Shown here: positions 8,280-18,044 of the stretch, piece by piece | How the letters are laid out: each line of letters opens with the position of its first letter | Position numbering within the stretch: the first letter of the stretch is position 1 | Assembly: GCA_026392155.1 (NCBI GenBank) | Contig: JAPLCP010000182.1 | Location: forward strand, 1-64,000 | Direction of reading: 5' to 3' | DNA: 64,000 bases | Source: Armatimonadota bacterium | GTDB lineage: Bacteria; Armatimonadota; Armatimonadia; Armatimonadales; Armatimonadaceae | Notes under the pieces: generated by a model | Databases searched by the model: none | Seen by the model: the letters and a program-made list of their open reading frames with translations, nothing else | Told to the model about the DNA's origin: nothing | Made by a program: the position numbers and the translations under genes

Positions 8280-11200
8280 ATGACTCGTCAATCCCGTTTT
8301 GCCGTCACTGCACTGGTGGCTGCCTCTGTCTCAATAACTGCGCCTGCTCATGCCGCGCTCACCGTGAGTCGCTTGCGGTGTGAGTACAAGACCAACCCGC
8401 TGGCCATAGATCTCGCCAAGCCGCGCCTCTCGTGGATCGTCGAGAGCAAGGAAAAAGGCCAGAAGCAGACCGCCTACCAGATCATGGTGGGCACCGCACC
8501 GGGCAAAGCAGATCTCTGGGATACGGGGAAAGTGCTCTCCGATGAGACCATTCAGATCCCCTACGATGGCCAAGCGCTGGACAGTGGCCAGCAGGCGTTC
8601 TGGCAGGTAAAGGTGTGGGATGCGAGGGGCAAGAGCAGTGTCAGTAGCCTGGCGCACTGGACCAAGGGCCTTGGCGCGAATGACTGGAAGGCGCAGTGGA
8701 TTCAGGCCGCGCTGCCCAAAGTTGCCAGTGCACTGCCGCCCATCACGCTAGAGGGGGCGAGCTGGATCTGGCTGGCGAGCGACCCGGAGAACCCGCCCGT
8801 GGGCAAGCGCAGCTTCCGTGTCCAGTTCGATGCCCCCACTGGAGCGAGCGCCCGGATCGCGCTGACGGCGGACAATAGCTATGCGGTGGCGGTGAACGGA
8901 AAGAACCTCGCCACCGCCAAGGGGAGCGACTGGAAGGTCTATAACACCTACGATCTTAAAGATTTGCTGGTGGCGGGCGCGAACACAGTGGTGGTGACGG
9001 TTACCAATGAGGGGGATGCGCCCAACCCCGCGGGGCTGATCGCCAAGCTTGTGGTCAATGGGAAAGAGTATCCAACCGGCAAGAGCTGGGAAGGCAGTGT
9101 CGCACGGCGTGCCTGGGAGCCCGTGAAGATTCTAGGGGCCGCGGGGATGGCACCCTGGGGTAAGGCGGAGCCCGGTGGCAGTGGCAATAACGCCATGACC
9201 CCACCGCCCCACTTCCGCAACACGTTTCGCGTCGAGAAGCCGGTCAAGAGAGCACTGCTCTACGCGACGGCGCTCGGGGTCTATGAGCTGGGGCTCAATG
9301 GCAAGCCTGTCAGCGACGATGTGTTTTCGCCGGGCTGGACGGAGTACAAGAAGCGCGTTCACTACCTGACCTACGACGTCACCAAGCAGCTCACCGTAGG
9401 AGCGAATGAGCTTCAGGCACAGCTCGGCGATGGCTGGTACGCGAGCTACTTGGCCTTCACCGGACGGCGGCGCTACTATGAGGGCGATCCGCGCCTCAAG
9501 CTCCAGCTCAATATCGAGTACACCGATGGCACCACGGCGACGGTGGGAACGGGGCAGGACTGGCAGTGGGCCTACGGGCAGATTCTGACTTCAGACATGC
9601 TGATGGGCGAGGAGGTGGACACGCGCAAGACGGCGACGGACTGGAAGCCGGTGCAGACGCTGACCAATCTCCCGATTGCCGTCGAGGCACACCCCGGTGA
9701 GCCGATTCGACCCGCCGCACGGATTGCCGCGATCGTGCGCACCGAGCCTAAGAAGGGGACTTTTGTCTACAATCTTGGGCAGAACCTCACCGGCTGGGCC
9801 AAGCTCACGGTCACGGGCAAGCCAGGGCAGATGGTCACGGTGCGTCACGCAGAGCGCCTGAACCCCGATGGGACGGCATATTTTACAAACCTGCGGGCGG
9901 CAAAGGCCACGGACACGTATATCTTAAAAGGCGGCACCCAGGTCCTAGAGCCCAAGTTCACGTTCCATGGCTTTCAGTATGTCGAGATCACGGGCCTCGA
10001 CACCGCGCCTGCACCAAAAGATGTGGTGGGAGTTGCCGTACACTCCACGATGGCCGACACACTGACATTTGACTCGGACAACAAGCTGCTCAACAAGCTC
10101 ACGGATAATATTGACTGGGGCTTCCGGGGCAACGCTCTGGATGTGCCCACCGACTGCCCCCAGCGCGATGAGCGGGCGGGCTGGACGGGCGATGCCCAAG
10201 TCTTCGCCAAGACCGCGATGCTCAACCGCGACACGGCGTCGTTTTTCACCAAGTGGCTGGTGGATCTGATTGAGGATGGCCAGGGGGCGGACGGAGCCCT
10301 CCCCGATGTCGCGCCCTACCTCTCGATGGTGGGCCGAGGCAACGCGGCGTGGGAAGATGCGGGTGTGGTTGTCACCTACCGCATGTACGAGATGTACCGG
10401 GATACACAGGCCATTCAAAAACACTGGGCTGGGCTGACCCGCTTCATGGAGCACCTGAACAAAGTCGCCCCCGACGGCATCCGTCAGGTAGGCTCCTACG
10501 GCGACTGGCTGCTTCTTGATGCGCCGCAGCAGTCCGCGGTGCATGGCACGGCGTATTATTTCTACTGCGCCAAGCTCATGGCCATTATGGCTGAGGCTAT
10601 CGGCAAGCCCGAAGAAGCCAAAGCCTACCGGGTGCTGACCGAGAAAGTCAAAGCCGCCTTTAACGAGAAGTTTGTCGGGGAAGATGGCAGCGTCACCGAT
10701 AAGGGCAAGGCATCGCAGACCTTCTACGCGCTGGCACTGGGCTGGGAGCTGCTCCCCAAAGAGAAACGTGCCGGAGCGCAGAAGCAGCTCGAAGGGCTAC
10801 TCGCTGCCAAGAAGAACCACCTGGCGACAGGCTTTATCGGAACGCCAGTTCTGCTCTTTGCCCTCGATGGCGTGGGGCGTACCGATCTTGCCAACCAGCT
10901 TGTCCTCAACGATGACTATCCGTCGTGGCTCTACCAAGTCAAGCTTGGCTCGACCACGATGTGGGAGCGCTGGGACGGCTGGACACCGGAGAAAGGCTTC
11001 CAGAACGCCGGGATGAACAGCTTCAACCACTACTGGCTCGGCTGCGTCAGCGAGTGGCTTACGACGGGCTTGGTGGGAATTGACACCGACGGCCCCGGCT
11101 GGAAGAAGCTCACCATCAAGCCGCGCTTCAACACCGTGCTCAACCACGCCAGCGCCAGCTATGACTCGATCCGTGGCAAAGTCTCGGCAAGCTGGAAGAA

Positions 11201-11324
11201 AAGCGGCGGCAGCGCCACGGTCAATGTCACGATTCCTGCCAATACCACCGCCCGGCTAGAGCTCCCCGGCAAGACCGAAAATCTTAGCTCCGGAACCTAC
11301 ACCTTCACGGTGAAGCTGCCCTAA
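8280..11324 (+). CDS. Alpha-L-rhamnosidase (GH78), secreted
   Basis: Signal peptide; DVPTDCPQRDERAGWTGDAQVF, GYGDWL-like (GSYGDWLLLD), TTMWERWDGWTPEKGFQNAGMNSFNHYWLGCVSEWL. Confidence 0.95.
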   Translation: MTRQSRFAVTALVAASVSITAPAHAALTVSRLRCEYKTNPLAIDLAKPRLSWIVESKEKGQKQTAYQIMVGTAPGKADLWDTGKVLSDETIQIPYDGQALDSGQQAFWQVKVWDARGKSSVSSLAHWTKGLGANDWKAQWIQAALPKVASALPPITLEGASWIWLASDPENPPVGKRSFRVQFDAPTGASARIALTADNSYAVAVNGKNLATAKGSDWKVYNTYDLKDLLVAGANTVVVTVTNEGDAPNPAGLIAKLVVNGKEYPTGKSWEGSVARRAWEPVKILGAAGMAPWGKAEPGGSGNNAMTPPPHFRNTFRVEKPVKRALLYATALGVYELGLNGKPVSDDVFSPGWTEYKKRVHYLTYDVTKQLTVGANELQAQLGDGWYASYLAFTGRRRYYEGDPRLKLQLNIEYTDGTTATVGTGQDWQWAYGQILTSDMLMGEEVDTRKTATDWKPVQTLTNLPIAVEAHPGEPIRPAARIAAIVRTEPKKGTFVYNLGQNLTGWAKLTVTGKPGQMVTVRHAERLNPDGTAYFTNLRAAKATDTYILKGGTQVLEPKFTFHGFQYVEITGLDTAPAPKDVVGVAVHSTMADTLTFDSDNKLLNKLTDNIDWGFRGNALDVPTDCPQRDERAGWTGDAQVFAKTAMLNRDTASFFTKWLVDLIEDGQGADGALPDVAPYLSMVGRGNAAWEDAGVVVTYRMYEMYRDTQAIQKHWAGLTRFMEHLNKVAPDGIRQVGSYGDWLLLDAPQQSAVHGTAYYFYCAKLMAIMAEAIGKPEEAKAYRVLTEKVKAAFNEKFVGEDGSVTDKGKASQTFYALALGWELLPKEKRAGAQKQLEGLLAAKKNHLATGFIGTPVLLFALDGVGRTDLANQLVLNDDYPSWLYQVKLGSTTMWERWDGWTPEKGFQNAGMNSFNHYWLGCVSEWLTTGLVGIDTDGPGWKKLTIKPRFNTVLNHASASYDSIRGKVSASWKKSGGSATVNVTIPANTTARLELPGKTENLSSGTYTFTVKLP

Positions 11325-11329
11325 AGTGC

Positions 11330-12700
11330 TCAGGCGGCTTTTTTGTGGTTCTCGGAAGAGGTAATGAGACTGCGGCAGACGCGGTTGCGGGTCTTTTTGG
11401 CCTGATAGAGTGCCACATCGGCGGCATCGAGAAGCTCTGTGGTCTTGGTCATGTCACGGGTGCGCTCGGCGACACCAATGCTGATGGTGACACCACGGTG
11501 CTTCCACGGAGCCGCCTGAACCGCCGCACGGATACGCTCTGCTAGGCGTGCGGCCTCTTCTTCGCCGGTGTGGGGTAGGAGCACCAGAAACTCCTCACCA
11601 CCGTAGCGTGAGGCAAAGTCGGAGATACGGATGCTGTGCTGGAGAAGTGCCCCAATCGTCTGGAGCACGGCATTGCCTGCCTGAGATCCAAAGCTATCGT
11701 TGTAAGCCTTGAAGTAGTCTAAGTCCATTAAAAGTATAGCAAAGGGCTCGTTGTAGCGTAGCGCACGGCTCCACTCGATATTAAATCGCTCCTCTAGGGC
11801 ACGGCGATTACTCAGCCCTGTCAGCGTGTCATGCGTGGCGGTTTGCTCTAGTTGCAAGTTGGCACTCTCCAGCCGCCGATTCGCCTCCTCAAGCTGAACA
11901 CTAACGGCTTCGAGCTGCTTGCTGGTAACCGTGTGCTGCTTATGGGTAGCCTGAAGCTGCTGCTCAAGCTGACGGAGCTGGCTAAAGAACTGAAGGATTA
12001 GTCCCAGGGAGATCAGGGTTCCCAGGACTGCCATCAAGAGAACATCCGCGGTTCCACTGCCACTGGCACGAGCATCTTCTTCCAGGGTGTGGGTGAGCTT
12101 CTCTGCCGCCTCGCGCATCCGTAGCGCGGTGGACAGGCTTAGCTTGCCCGGCTTAACCGTCTCCTGGTAGAACGCTTGCCAAGCAGGCTCCATGGTCTGG
12201 ACAGCAAGCGGAGCGCTTTGCTTGATCTCGTTACGAATCTGGCTCATTCGTGCAAGGTCTTTTCGGAGGTCGCTTCCCGGTTTCTGGCTGAGCTGGAGAT
12301 AGGAGCGCAGTGCCATTGTCTGAAGTGTGCCCGCTAGTCGTGTGGCACGGAGTGCCCGGACACTGCCTCGTGCCTCTTGCCAGGCAAAGAGCATCATCCC
12401 CGAGGGGAAAAGACAGATCAGCACCAGCACTGTCAGCAGGAGAGCCCCGTAGCGATTGGTGACGGTTGAGGGAGTGGCAAGAAAGCGGCCCAGAAGCCCC
12501 ATCAGTAGCGGAAGGACATCCACCATCCAGAGCCAGGGAGTGCTTCTCTGCGCTATCCAGAGTCCCGTTGGCAGAGGGGTTCCCGACTGAAGCGCCACAA
12601 AAATCGTGGCGAGTATTGGAAAAAGTAAGCCAATGGGAAGTAGGAGGCTCGCCAAAAAGGGGCGTCCTTGAAACTTTTGTTTGGGCGAAGCATTCCTCAT
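11330..12700 (-). CDS. Diguanylate cyclase (GGDEF), membrane-anchored with coiled coil
   Basis: THDTLTGLSNRRALEERF, ILLMDLDYFKAYND, ASRYGGEEFLVLLPHT. Confidence 0.93.
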   Translation of the reverse strand: MRNASPKQKFQGRPFLASLLLPIGLLFPILATIFVALQSGTPLPTGLWIAQRSTPWLWMVDVLPLLMGLLGRFLATPSTVTNRYGALLLTVLVLICLFPSGMMLFAWQEARGSVRALRATRLAGTLQTMALRSYLQLSQKPGSDLRKDLARMSQIRNEIKQSAPLAVQTMEPAWQAFYQETVKPGKLSLSTALRMREAAEKLTHTLEEDARASGSGTADVLLMAVLGTLISLGLILQFFSQLRQLEQQLQATHKQHTVTSKQLEAVSVQLEEANRRLESANLQLEQTATHDTLTGLSNRRALEERFNIEWSRALRYNEPFAILLMDLDYFKAYNDSFGSQAGNAVLQTIGALLQHSIRISDFASRYGGEEFLVLLPHTGEEEAARLAERIRAAVQAAPWKHRGVTISIGVAERTRDMTKTTELLDAADVALYQAKKTRNRVCRSLITSSENHKKAA

Positions 12701-12771
12701 CAGACCTTTATTATGGGTTGTTATGGGGGTGTTATAGAGGGCATTTTGTATCAAAAAGAGAATCTGGGACC

Positions 12772-13625
12772 ATGGAAACGATCACACTGCGCCGACTCTT
12801 GCCCTCAGAGTGGGCCGCCGAGGCGCAGCTTATTGCACTGTCTACCAATGCTTGGTACCAAACCAGCGGCAAGTCCGCGATCTTCACCGGCGATCCCCAA
12901 GACTGTGACGTGTTCTGCCAGGTCTACGAAGCGCTCGACCCAGGCTGCTGCATTGTGATGGAGGAGACCCAGACAGGGAAGCTGATAGGTTCGTGTTTCT
13001 ATCATCCGGTCGTGGCATCGCTCGCCAGATGCTCGATGAGGTCATCGGGATTGCGGAGAGCGAGAAGAAGCCCCTGCGCTTGGTCTCCTCTGCGATGAAC
13101 CTAGACTCCTACTCACTCTACACCCGCGCAGGCTTTGTTCCCCGGATGCTCTTTCAAGACATGTTGCTCGCCGATACCTCGCGCTTGCCTGCCCCCGATC
13201 CTCGCGTCCGTCCCGTCACTGCTGCCGATATTGCCGCTCTTGTGACGCTCGAAAAAACGCAGACGGGGCTAGATCGGGAGCGTGACTACACCTACTTTCT
13301 CGAGAATGCCTTGGGAATCTGGAGCGGCTCGGTCTGGGAAGAGAACGGTGTGATCGGTGGCTTTCTCTTTGCCGTGGCGCACCCTGCCAGCAACTTGCTC
13401 GGCCCCGGCTTTGCCCAAACCGAGGAAATCGCCGCCGCACTCATCGCTACGGAGCGCCGCAAGCACCCTGGCAACCCCGTGTTTCTCGTCCCGGCCCACT
13501 GCAAAAAACTCGTCCAGACAGTCTACGGCTGGGGAGCCCGCAACTGTGAGCTGCACGTCTTGCAGGTGCGTGGCGATTGGCAAGAGCCCGAGGGAGTTGT
13601 CTTCCCGACGTTTCTGCCAGAATAG
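12772..13625 (+). pseudogene. GNAT-family N-acetyltransferase, interrupted
   Basis: Frame 1 METITLRRLLPSEWAAEAQLI...EETQTGKLIGSCFYHP switches to another frame at SGRGIARQMLDEVIGIAESEKKPLRLVSSAMNLDSYSLYTRAGF. Confidence 0.8.
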
Positions 13626-13626
13626 C

Positions 13627-14331
13627 CTAGAGGAGCTTGGCAAGAGCGGCGAGGGCGGCGGTCTCGGTGCGCAGGGTGCGAGGCCCGAGGCTGGCCGCTG
13701 TCGCGCCTGCACCGAGAATTGCCTTCTTTTCCTGCGCCGTAAAGCCGCTTTCGGAGCCGACAAAGATGCCAAGCTCTTGCCCCCCAGCTCCCGATAACGA
13801 GGGATTGGAAGTGCCTTCGTCGAGGAGCACGAGGGGGCCTTTGGCTAAAGCGAGGGCATCTTCGAGGCTGCGGACGTAGGTGATGCTCGGCAATATACCG
13901 CGCCCGGACTGCTCGGCAGCGTTGCGGATCAGCTCTTCCCAGCGCTCCACTTTCCGGGCGATCCGCTCACGGTCTTCCATGCGAGCTTGTGCCCGCTCGC
14001 TAGGAAAGAGCACAAAACCTGCCGCGCCCAGCTCCGTGCCGTGCTGCAAGACCTGCTCGACTTTATCACCCGTTTTCGGGAACGCCTGAAAGACCCTCAC
14101 GCGCAGCTCGGGCTCGGTGTTCACGGGCTCCCAGGCGCTCGTGAGCCGCGCGGAGACACGCTTCTTACCCAGGAGCTCCAGAGTGGCTAGGGCACGACGG
14201 TTCTGTCCATCGTGGAGAAGCACCGTTTCGCCGGGCTTCATGCGCAGAACATTGACAATGTGGTGGGTCTTGTCTTCGGGGAGCAACTGAAGATCGCTGT
14301 CAGAGGCATCAATAAAAAAACACTGGGGCAT
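13627..14331 (-). CDS. rsmE: 16S rRNA (uracil(1498)-N(3))-methyltransferase RsmE
   Basis: HHIVNVLRMKPGETV, KTGDKVEQVLQHGTELGAAGFVLFPSERA, FVGSESGFTAQE, LGPRTLRTETAALAAL. Confidence 0.95.
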   Translation of the reverse strand: MPQCFFIDASDSDLQLLPEDKTHHIVNVLRMKPGETVLLHDGQNRRALATLELLGKKRVSARLTSAWEPVNTEPELRVRVFQAFPKTGDKVEQVLQHGTELGAAGFVLFPSERAQARMEDRERIARKVERWEELIRNAAEQSGRGILPSITYVRSLEDALALAKGPLVLLDEGTSNPSLSGAGGQELGIFVGSESGFTAQEKKAILGAGATAASLGPRTLRTETAALAALAKLL

Positions 14332-14340
14332 AAAATCCTA

Positions 14341-15363
14341 TTATCTTGGAGCGAGCTTCATGAGAAGCGCTTCGGTGGCGAGCTGGGCATTGGCATTTCG
14401 GGCTAGGTGGCGGCGGAAGGCAAACAGTGTCTCCAGGCACTGGGCGAGCTGCTCGGGGCGGTACTTGGACGCAGCTTCGCGGGCTTGGGTGCGGCGGTCG
14501 GTGTGGAGAAGAGGCGCATCCGGGCCACGTAGCGAGAGCTGCAAGAGATCACCGTACCAGGCGGCCAGCACATCCAGCGCCCGGCCCATGTCCCCACGCG
14601 ACGATTTCTCCTCCGCGTCCTCTTCGCCTTTCTTGGCTTTTGGCGGGGCGGCGAGCTTTCGCAAGTCCTCCGCAAGCCGAAACGCGGCAATGGGCGGGGA
14701 GAGGGCGACTCGGTGCGCTAAGTCTAAAAGCTGGCCGCGCTGGTCTTGAAGCTCTCCCGTCTCGGCGAGGCGAAAGGCCCTGCCCGGTGCGCCTTCGGCA
14801 TAGGCCGCGAGTGTGGCCGCATCGGGGATATCTCTCGCCGTGAGGGCTTTTTGAATCGTCTCGCGTGGCACGGCGGAGAAGCGCACCACCTGGCATCGCG
14901 AGAGAACCGTGGGCAGGACGCTGGTCACGCTGGGGGCGCAGAGAATAAACTGGACATAGCGCGGGGGCTCTTCTAGGGCTTTGAGGAGCGAGTTGGCGGA
15001 CTCTTCGTTAAACGTCTCTGCCCGCTCAAAGAGATAGACCCGGCGCGGGGCATTGATCGGTGCAAAGCTCAGGTTCTCCAGAGCGCCGGTCGGGTGGCCG
15101 GGGCGGTTCCAGAGCTGCCAGATACGCGTCAGCTCGCCGTCGGGGGCGATGCGCGTCAGGTCGGGGTGCTGGTTCTCCGCGATGCGCTTGTTGTGCACCG
15201 GCGTGTTGCCAAAGAGTGCCCGCACAAACGCCAGCGCCGTCGTGGTCTTGCCCACACTCTCCGGCCCCACAAACAGATATGCCTGCGGCACGGCATCACG
15301 CTCCAGTGCGGCTTTGAGTGTGGCAATCGCGGGTTCCTGGCCCAGAATCTCAGAAAAAGGCAT
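14341..15363 (-). CDS. holB: DNA polymerase III subunit delta'
   Basis: MPFSEILGQEPAIATLKAALERDAVPQAYLFVGPESVGKTTTALAF; SANSLLKALEEPPRYVQFILC; TVLSRCQVVRF. Confidence 0.93.
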   Translation of the reverse strand: MPFSEILGQEPAIATLKAALERDAVPQAYLFVGPESVGKTTTALAFVRALFGNTPVHNKRIAENQHPDLTRIAPDGELTRIWQLWNRPGHPTGALENLSFAPINAPRRVYLFERAETFNEESANSLLKALEEPPRYVQFILCAPSVTSVLPTVLSRCQVVRFSAVPRETIQKALTARDIPDAATLAAYAEGAPGRAFRLAETGELQDQRGQLLDLAHRVALSPPIAAFRLAEDLRKLAAPPKAKKGEEDAEEKSSRGDMGRALDVLAAWYGDLLQLSLRGPDAPLLHTDRRTQAREAASKYRPEQLAQCLETLFAFRRHLARNANAQLATEALLMKLAPR

Positions 15364-15434
15364 GTCTAAGAGTTTACCCTACCAGCCCGTCTTACCTTCC
15401 AGAGTCACATCAGGCTGATTCTTGAGAGCTGATC

Positions 15435-15916
15435 ATGGCGAAAAAACACGGGCTTGATCCCAATATCGCCTGGGCCAGCTTTGGGGCAGCGACAGCGGGA
15501 TTCTCTGCGATGGGCTGGGGGAGGCGATAGAGAAGCTGCCCCGTGTGCGTCTTGAGCCCTTTGACACCGCTGCGCTTCGCTTGGAGGCGGCTCAGCTCCA
15601 GCAGCAGGCGCTCATTGAGCCGGATCGCGTGACGGCGGACTCCATCTCTCGCCGTGCCGATGCTCTGGAGCGGCGTGCAGAGGCCCACGAGCACTCGGCG
15701 CTACTCGCCAAGCGTGCCGCCGCGCTCCGTGCCGAGATTCTGGCGCAGATCGAGACGCTTCGGGAGGGGCTTGCTGGACACCAGCTCGAAGACGGTGTCG
15801 GGCCGACGGTTGCCTTTGCGGAGCTTTCTGACACGGCCCGCCGGGTGGCCCAAGAAGCCTCCGCCGCCGCCGAGGCCCGCCAGGAGCTAGCGCAGGTGCA
15901 GCGACTCGGCGGATAA
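15435..15916 (+). pseudogene. Hypothetical alpha-helical protein, apparently frameshifted (intact 3' part 15545-15916)
   Basis: MAKKHGLDPNIAWASFGAATAGFSAMGWGRR* followed in another frame by ...EAIEKLPRVRLEPFDTAALRLEAAQLQQQ...; one extra G in the G5 run 15517-15521 fuses them. Confidence 0.5.
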
Positions 15917-16168
15917 ATGCAGCAAGTAGCCCGTGTGCCGTGCCAGCTCAAAGGCAAACACGAGGCACCAGAAAACCGTCACCCAAGGCGGCTTGGCCCA
16001 GCAGCGCCACTCTTTCACGCCCTTTGCGGCGGCAACAATATAGCAAATCGCCGAGAGCCCCGAGAGCGCGAGCAGGGCGTACTTGCCCGTAAAGATCAGC
16101 ACCAGAAAGGCGGCCTTGCAGAACGTAAACGCCCAACCCTCCCAGGCCTTTCCCGTCGGGTCTTTCAT
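15887..16168 (-). CDS. Small hypothetical membrane protein
   Basis: 93 aa with about three TM segments. Confidence 0.6.
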   Translation of the reverse strand: MKDPTGKAWEGWAFTFCKAAFLVLIFTGKYALLALSGLSAICYIVAAAKGVKEWRCWAKPPWVTVFWCLVFAFELARHTGYLLHLSAESLHLR

Positions 16169-17985
16169 GGTTTAACCGTAAAGCGAACGCGTGAGGGGAA
16201 CTGCTTGGAGTGAAAGACGGTCTGTGTCGCTTTCACAAAGTCGCTGTCGTCGGCTTTTCCGATACTCATGAACTTCTGCGGGTTGCGGTCCACTAAAGGA
16301 AACCAGCTGCTCTGAATCTGCACTTGCAGGCGGTGGCCCTTCTTAAACGTGTGACAAATATCCCCAAGCGCAAAAGTCAGCGGTGTGGGCTTGCCGGGCA
16401 CAAAGGGCTCGGGCTTGCGGAAACTCTTGCGGAACTTGCCCCGAAACACATCGCCGCGCACCAGCTGCTCTGCTCCCGTCTCGGGCGAGACATCAATGAC
16501 CTTTACGACCCAGTCCGCGTCCGTACCCGTCGTCGCTACGGTGAGGTCTACATCAATCGCGCCCACGGTGGTCATGTCCGCCGTGAGCGGGGCAGTGGTG
16601 TAGGTGAGCACATCGGGGCGCTTGCTCGCGAAGCGCTGGTCCTCGGCCATGTAGCGCGAGTCCCGGCGAATCCCGGGGAAATTAGTATAGGGGACAGGGC
16701 TTGCCGGATCAGAGACGTAGCGATCTGCCGGGGCTTTCTCGTTGCTCACGGGAGCTGTTGCGAGGCCTTTTCCGGGCTGGAGATAGAAGCTGCGCGTCGG
16801 CAATCCTTTCGGGGGCCAGGCCGAGAAGGCGAGCCACTGGTTCGAGCCCGTCGCAAAGACCCGCGCCTTGACTTTGGGATCGGGCGGCACTCCCTTGCCC
16901 TTGAGGTAGTGGTTGAAAAACGGCAGCTCCATCTCGTTGCGAAACTTGGCCGCCGTGTCCTGCCCAAACCTCAGGTCATGGAAACGGCTCCCATCGCCGC
17001 CCCAGCCCCCGTGCGACCACGGGCCAATCACCACGGACGCTGGGGTCTTGGGGCTCTGGGCTTGCAAGGCGCGGATCATGTGCTGCGGCCCCCAGAGATC
17101 CTCAGCATCGAAGAACCCTCCGACCACTAAGAACGCGGGCGTCAGGTTCTTAAAGTGCGGCAGAGGCGTGCGGGCTTGCCAGAAGGCATCGTAGGTATCG
17201 TGCTCGATTAAGTCGTTCCAGAAGCGAATCTTGCCCTGGAAGAAGCGCTCGTTGGCGTGTTTCAAGGCCCCGAGCTTCAGATAAAAATCGTAGGCGTTGT
17301 TGGAGCCGTAGGAGAGCTTGGGGTTGAACTCCTCCTTACTGGGGCCGTCGCGCGGCCAGTCGAAGCCGCCAAAGCACCAGGCAAAGTTATCGAGGAGCAT
17401 AAACGCCCCATTGTGGTGGTCGTCATCGCCGAGGAACCAGTCGGTGACGGGGGCTTGTGGCGAGACCGCCTTGAGCGCAGGATGCGCCCGTACCGCCCCA
17501 ACTGCGGCGTAGAAGCCCGGATACGAAACCCCGACCATCCCGACTTTCCCGTTGTTGCCCGCGACATTCTTCACCAGCCACTCAATCGTGTCGTAGGTAT
17601 CGGAGCTCTCGTCAATTCCTTTGCCGTCTGGGCTCAGCGGGCGGACGTTCTCGTACTCGCCCTCAGACATGTACTTCCCGCGCACATCCTGAAAGACGAG
17701 AATGTAGTTTTCCTTTGCATAGCTCCCCTCAACCGGCCCAAAGTCATCGTCGCCGTAGGGCACCGAGTAGGGGGTGCGCTCCATCAGGATCGGGTGCTTC
17801 TCGCTCGTGTCTTTGGGGGCGTAGATCACGGTGTAGAGCTTGGTGCCATCCCGCATGGGAATCTGCACATCGCGCTTGGTGTAGCGCTCTGAGGTCTTAA
17901 ATCTCGCTGGTGGCCGCGTCAGAGCAGGGCGCGGGGAGACAAATACCAGTGGCAAGAGCGCGAGGCAGGCAAGTCGGGACATCAT
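16165..17985 (-). CDS. CocE/NonD-family hydrolase (X-Pro dipeptidyl-peptidase S15-like), secreted
   Basis: PMRDGTKLYTVIYAPK, GKVGMVGVSYPGFYAAVGAV, GPWSHGGWGG; start MMSRLACLALLPL with TATCAT 6 nt upstream. Confidence 0.93.
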   Translation of the reverse strand: MMSRLACLALLPLVFVSPRPALTRPPARFKTSERYTKRDVQIPMRDGTKLYTVIYAPKDTSEKHPILMERTPYSVPYGDDDFGPVEGSYAKENYILVFQDVRGKYMSEGEYENVRPLSPDGKGIDESSDTYDTIEWLVKNVAGNNGKVGMVGVSYPGFYAAVGAVRAHPALKAVSPQAPVTDWFLGDDDHHNGAFMLLDNFAWCFGGFDWPRDGPSKEEFNPKLSYGSNNAYDFYLKLGALKHANERFFQGKIRFWNDLIEHDTYDAFWQARTPLPHFKNLTPAFLVVGGFFDAEDLWGPQHMIRALQAQSPKTPASVVIGPWSHGGWGGDGSRFHDLRFGQDTAAKFRNEMELPFFNHYLKGKGVPPDPKVKARVFATGSNQWLAFSAWPPKGLPTRSFYLQPGKGLATAPVSNEKAPADRYVSDPASPVPYTNFPGIRRDSRYMAEDQRFASKRPDVLTYTTAPLTADMTTVGAIDVDLTVATTGTDADWVVKVIDVSPETGAEQLVRGDVFRGKFRKSFRKPEPFVPGKPTPLTFALGDICHTFKKGHRLQVQIQSSWFPLVDRNPQKFMSIGKADDSDFVKATQTVFHSKQFPSRVRFTVKP

Positions 17986-18005
17986 ACCACTATGATACCC
18001 GCCCG

Positions 18006-18035
18006 ATTGTCCGCCGTTTTCAACCGGCGGACAAT
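18006..18035. repeat. Perfect 11-bp hairpin in intergenic gap
   Basis: ATTGTCCGCCG-ttttcaac-CGGCGGACAAT. Confidence 0.8.
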
Positions 18036-18044
18036 TGGCGGATC

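Noticed and set aside
16324-17892. Plus-strand ORFs of 268 and 211 aa
   Set aside because: Antisense to the CocE/NonD hydrolase, which has conserved motifs.
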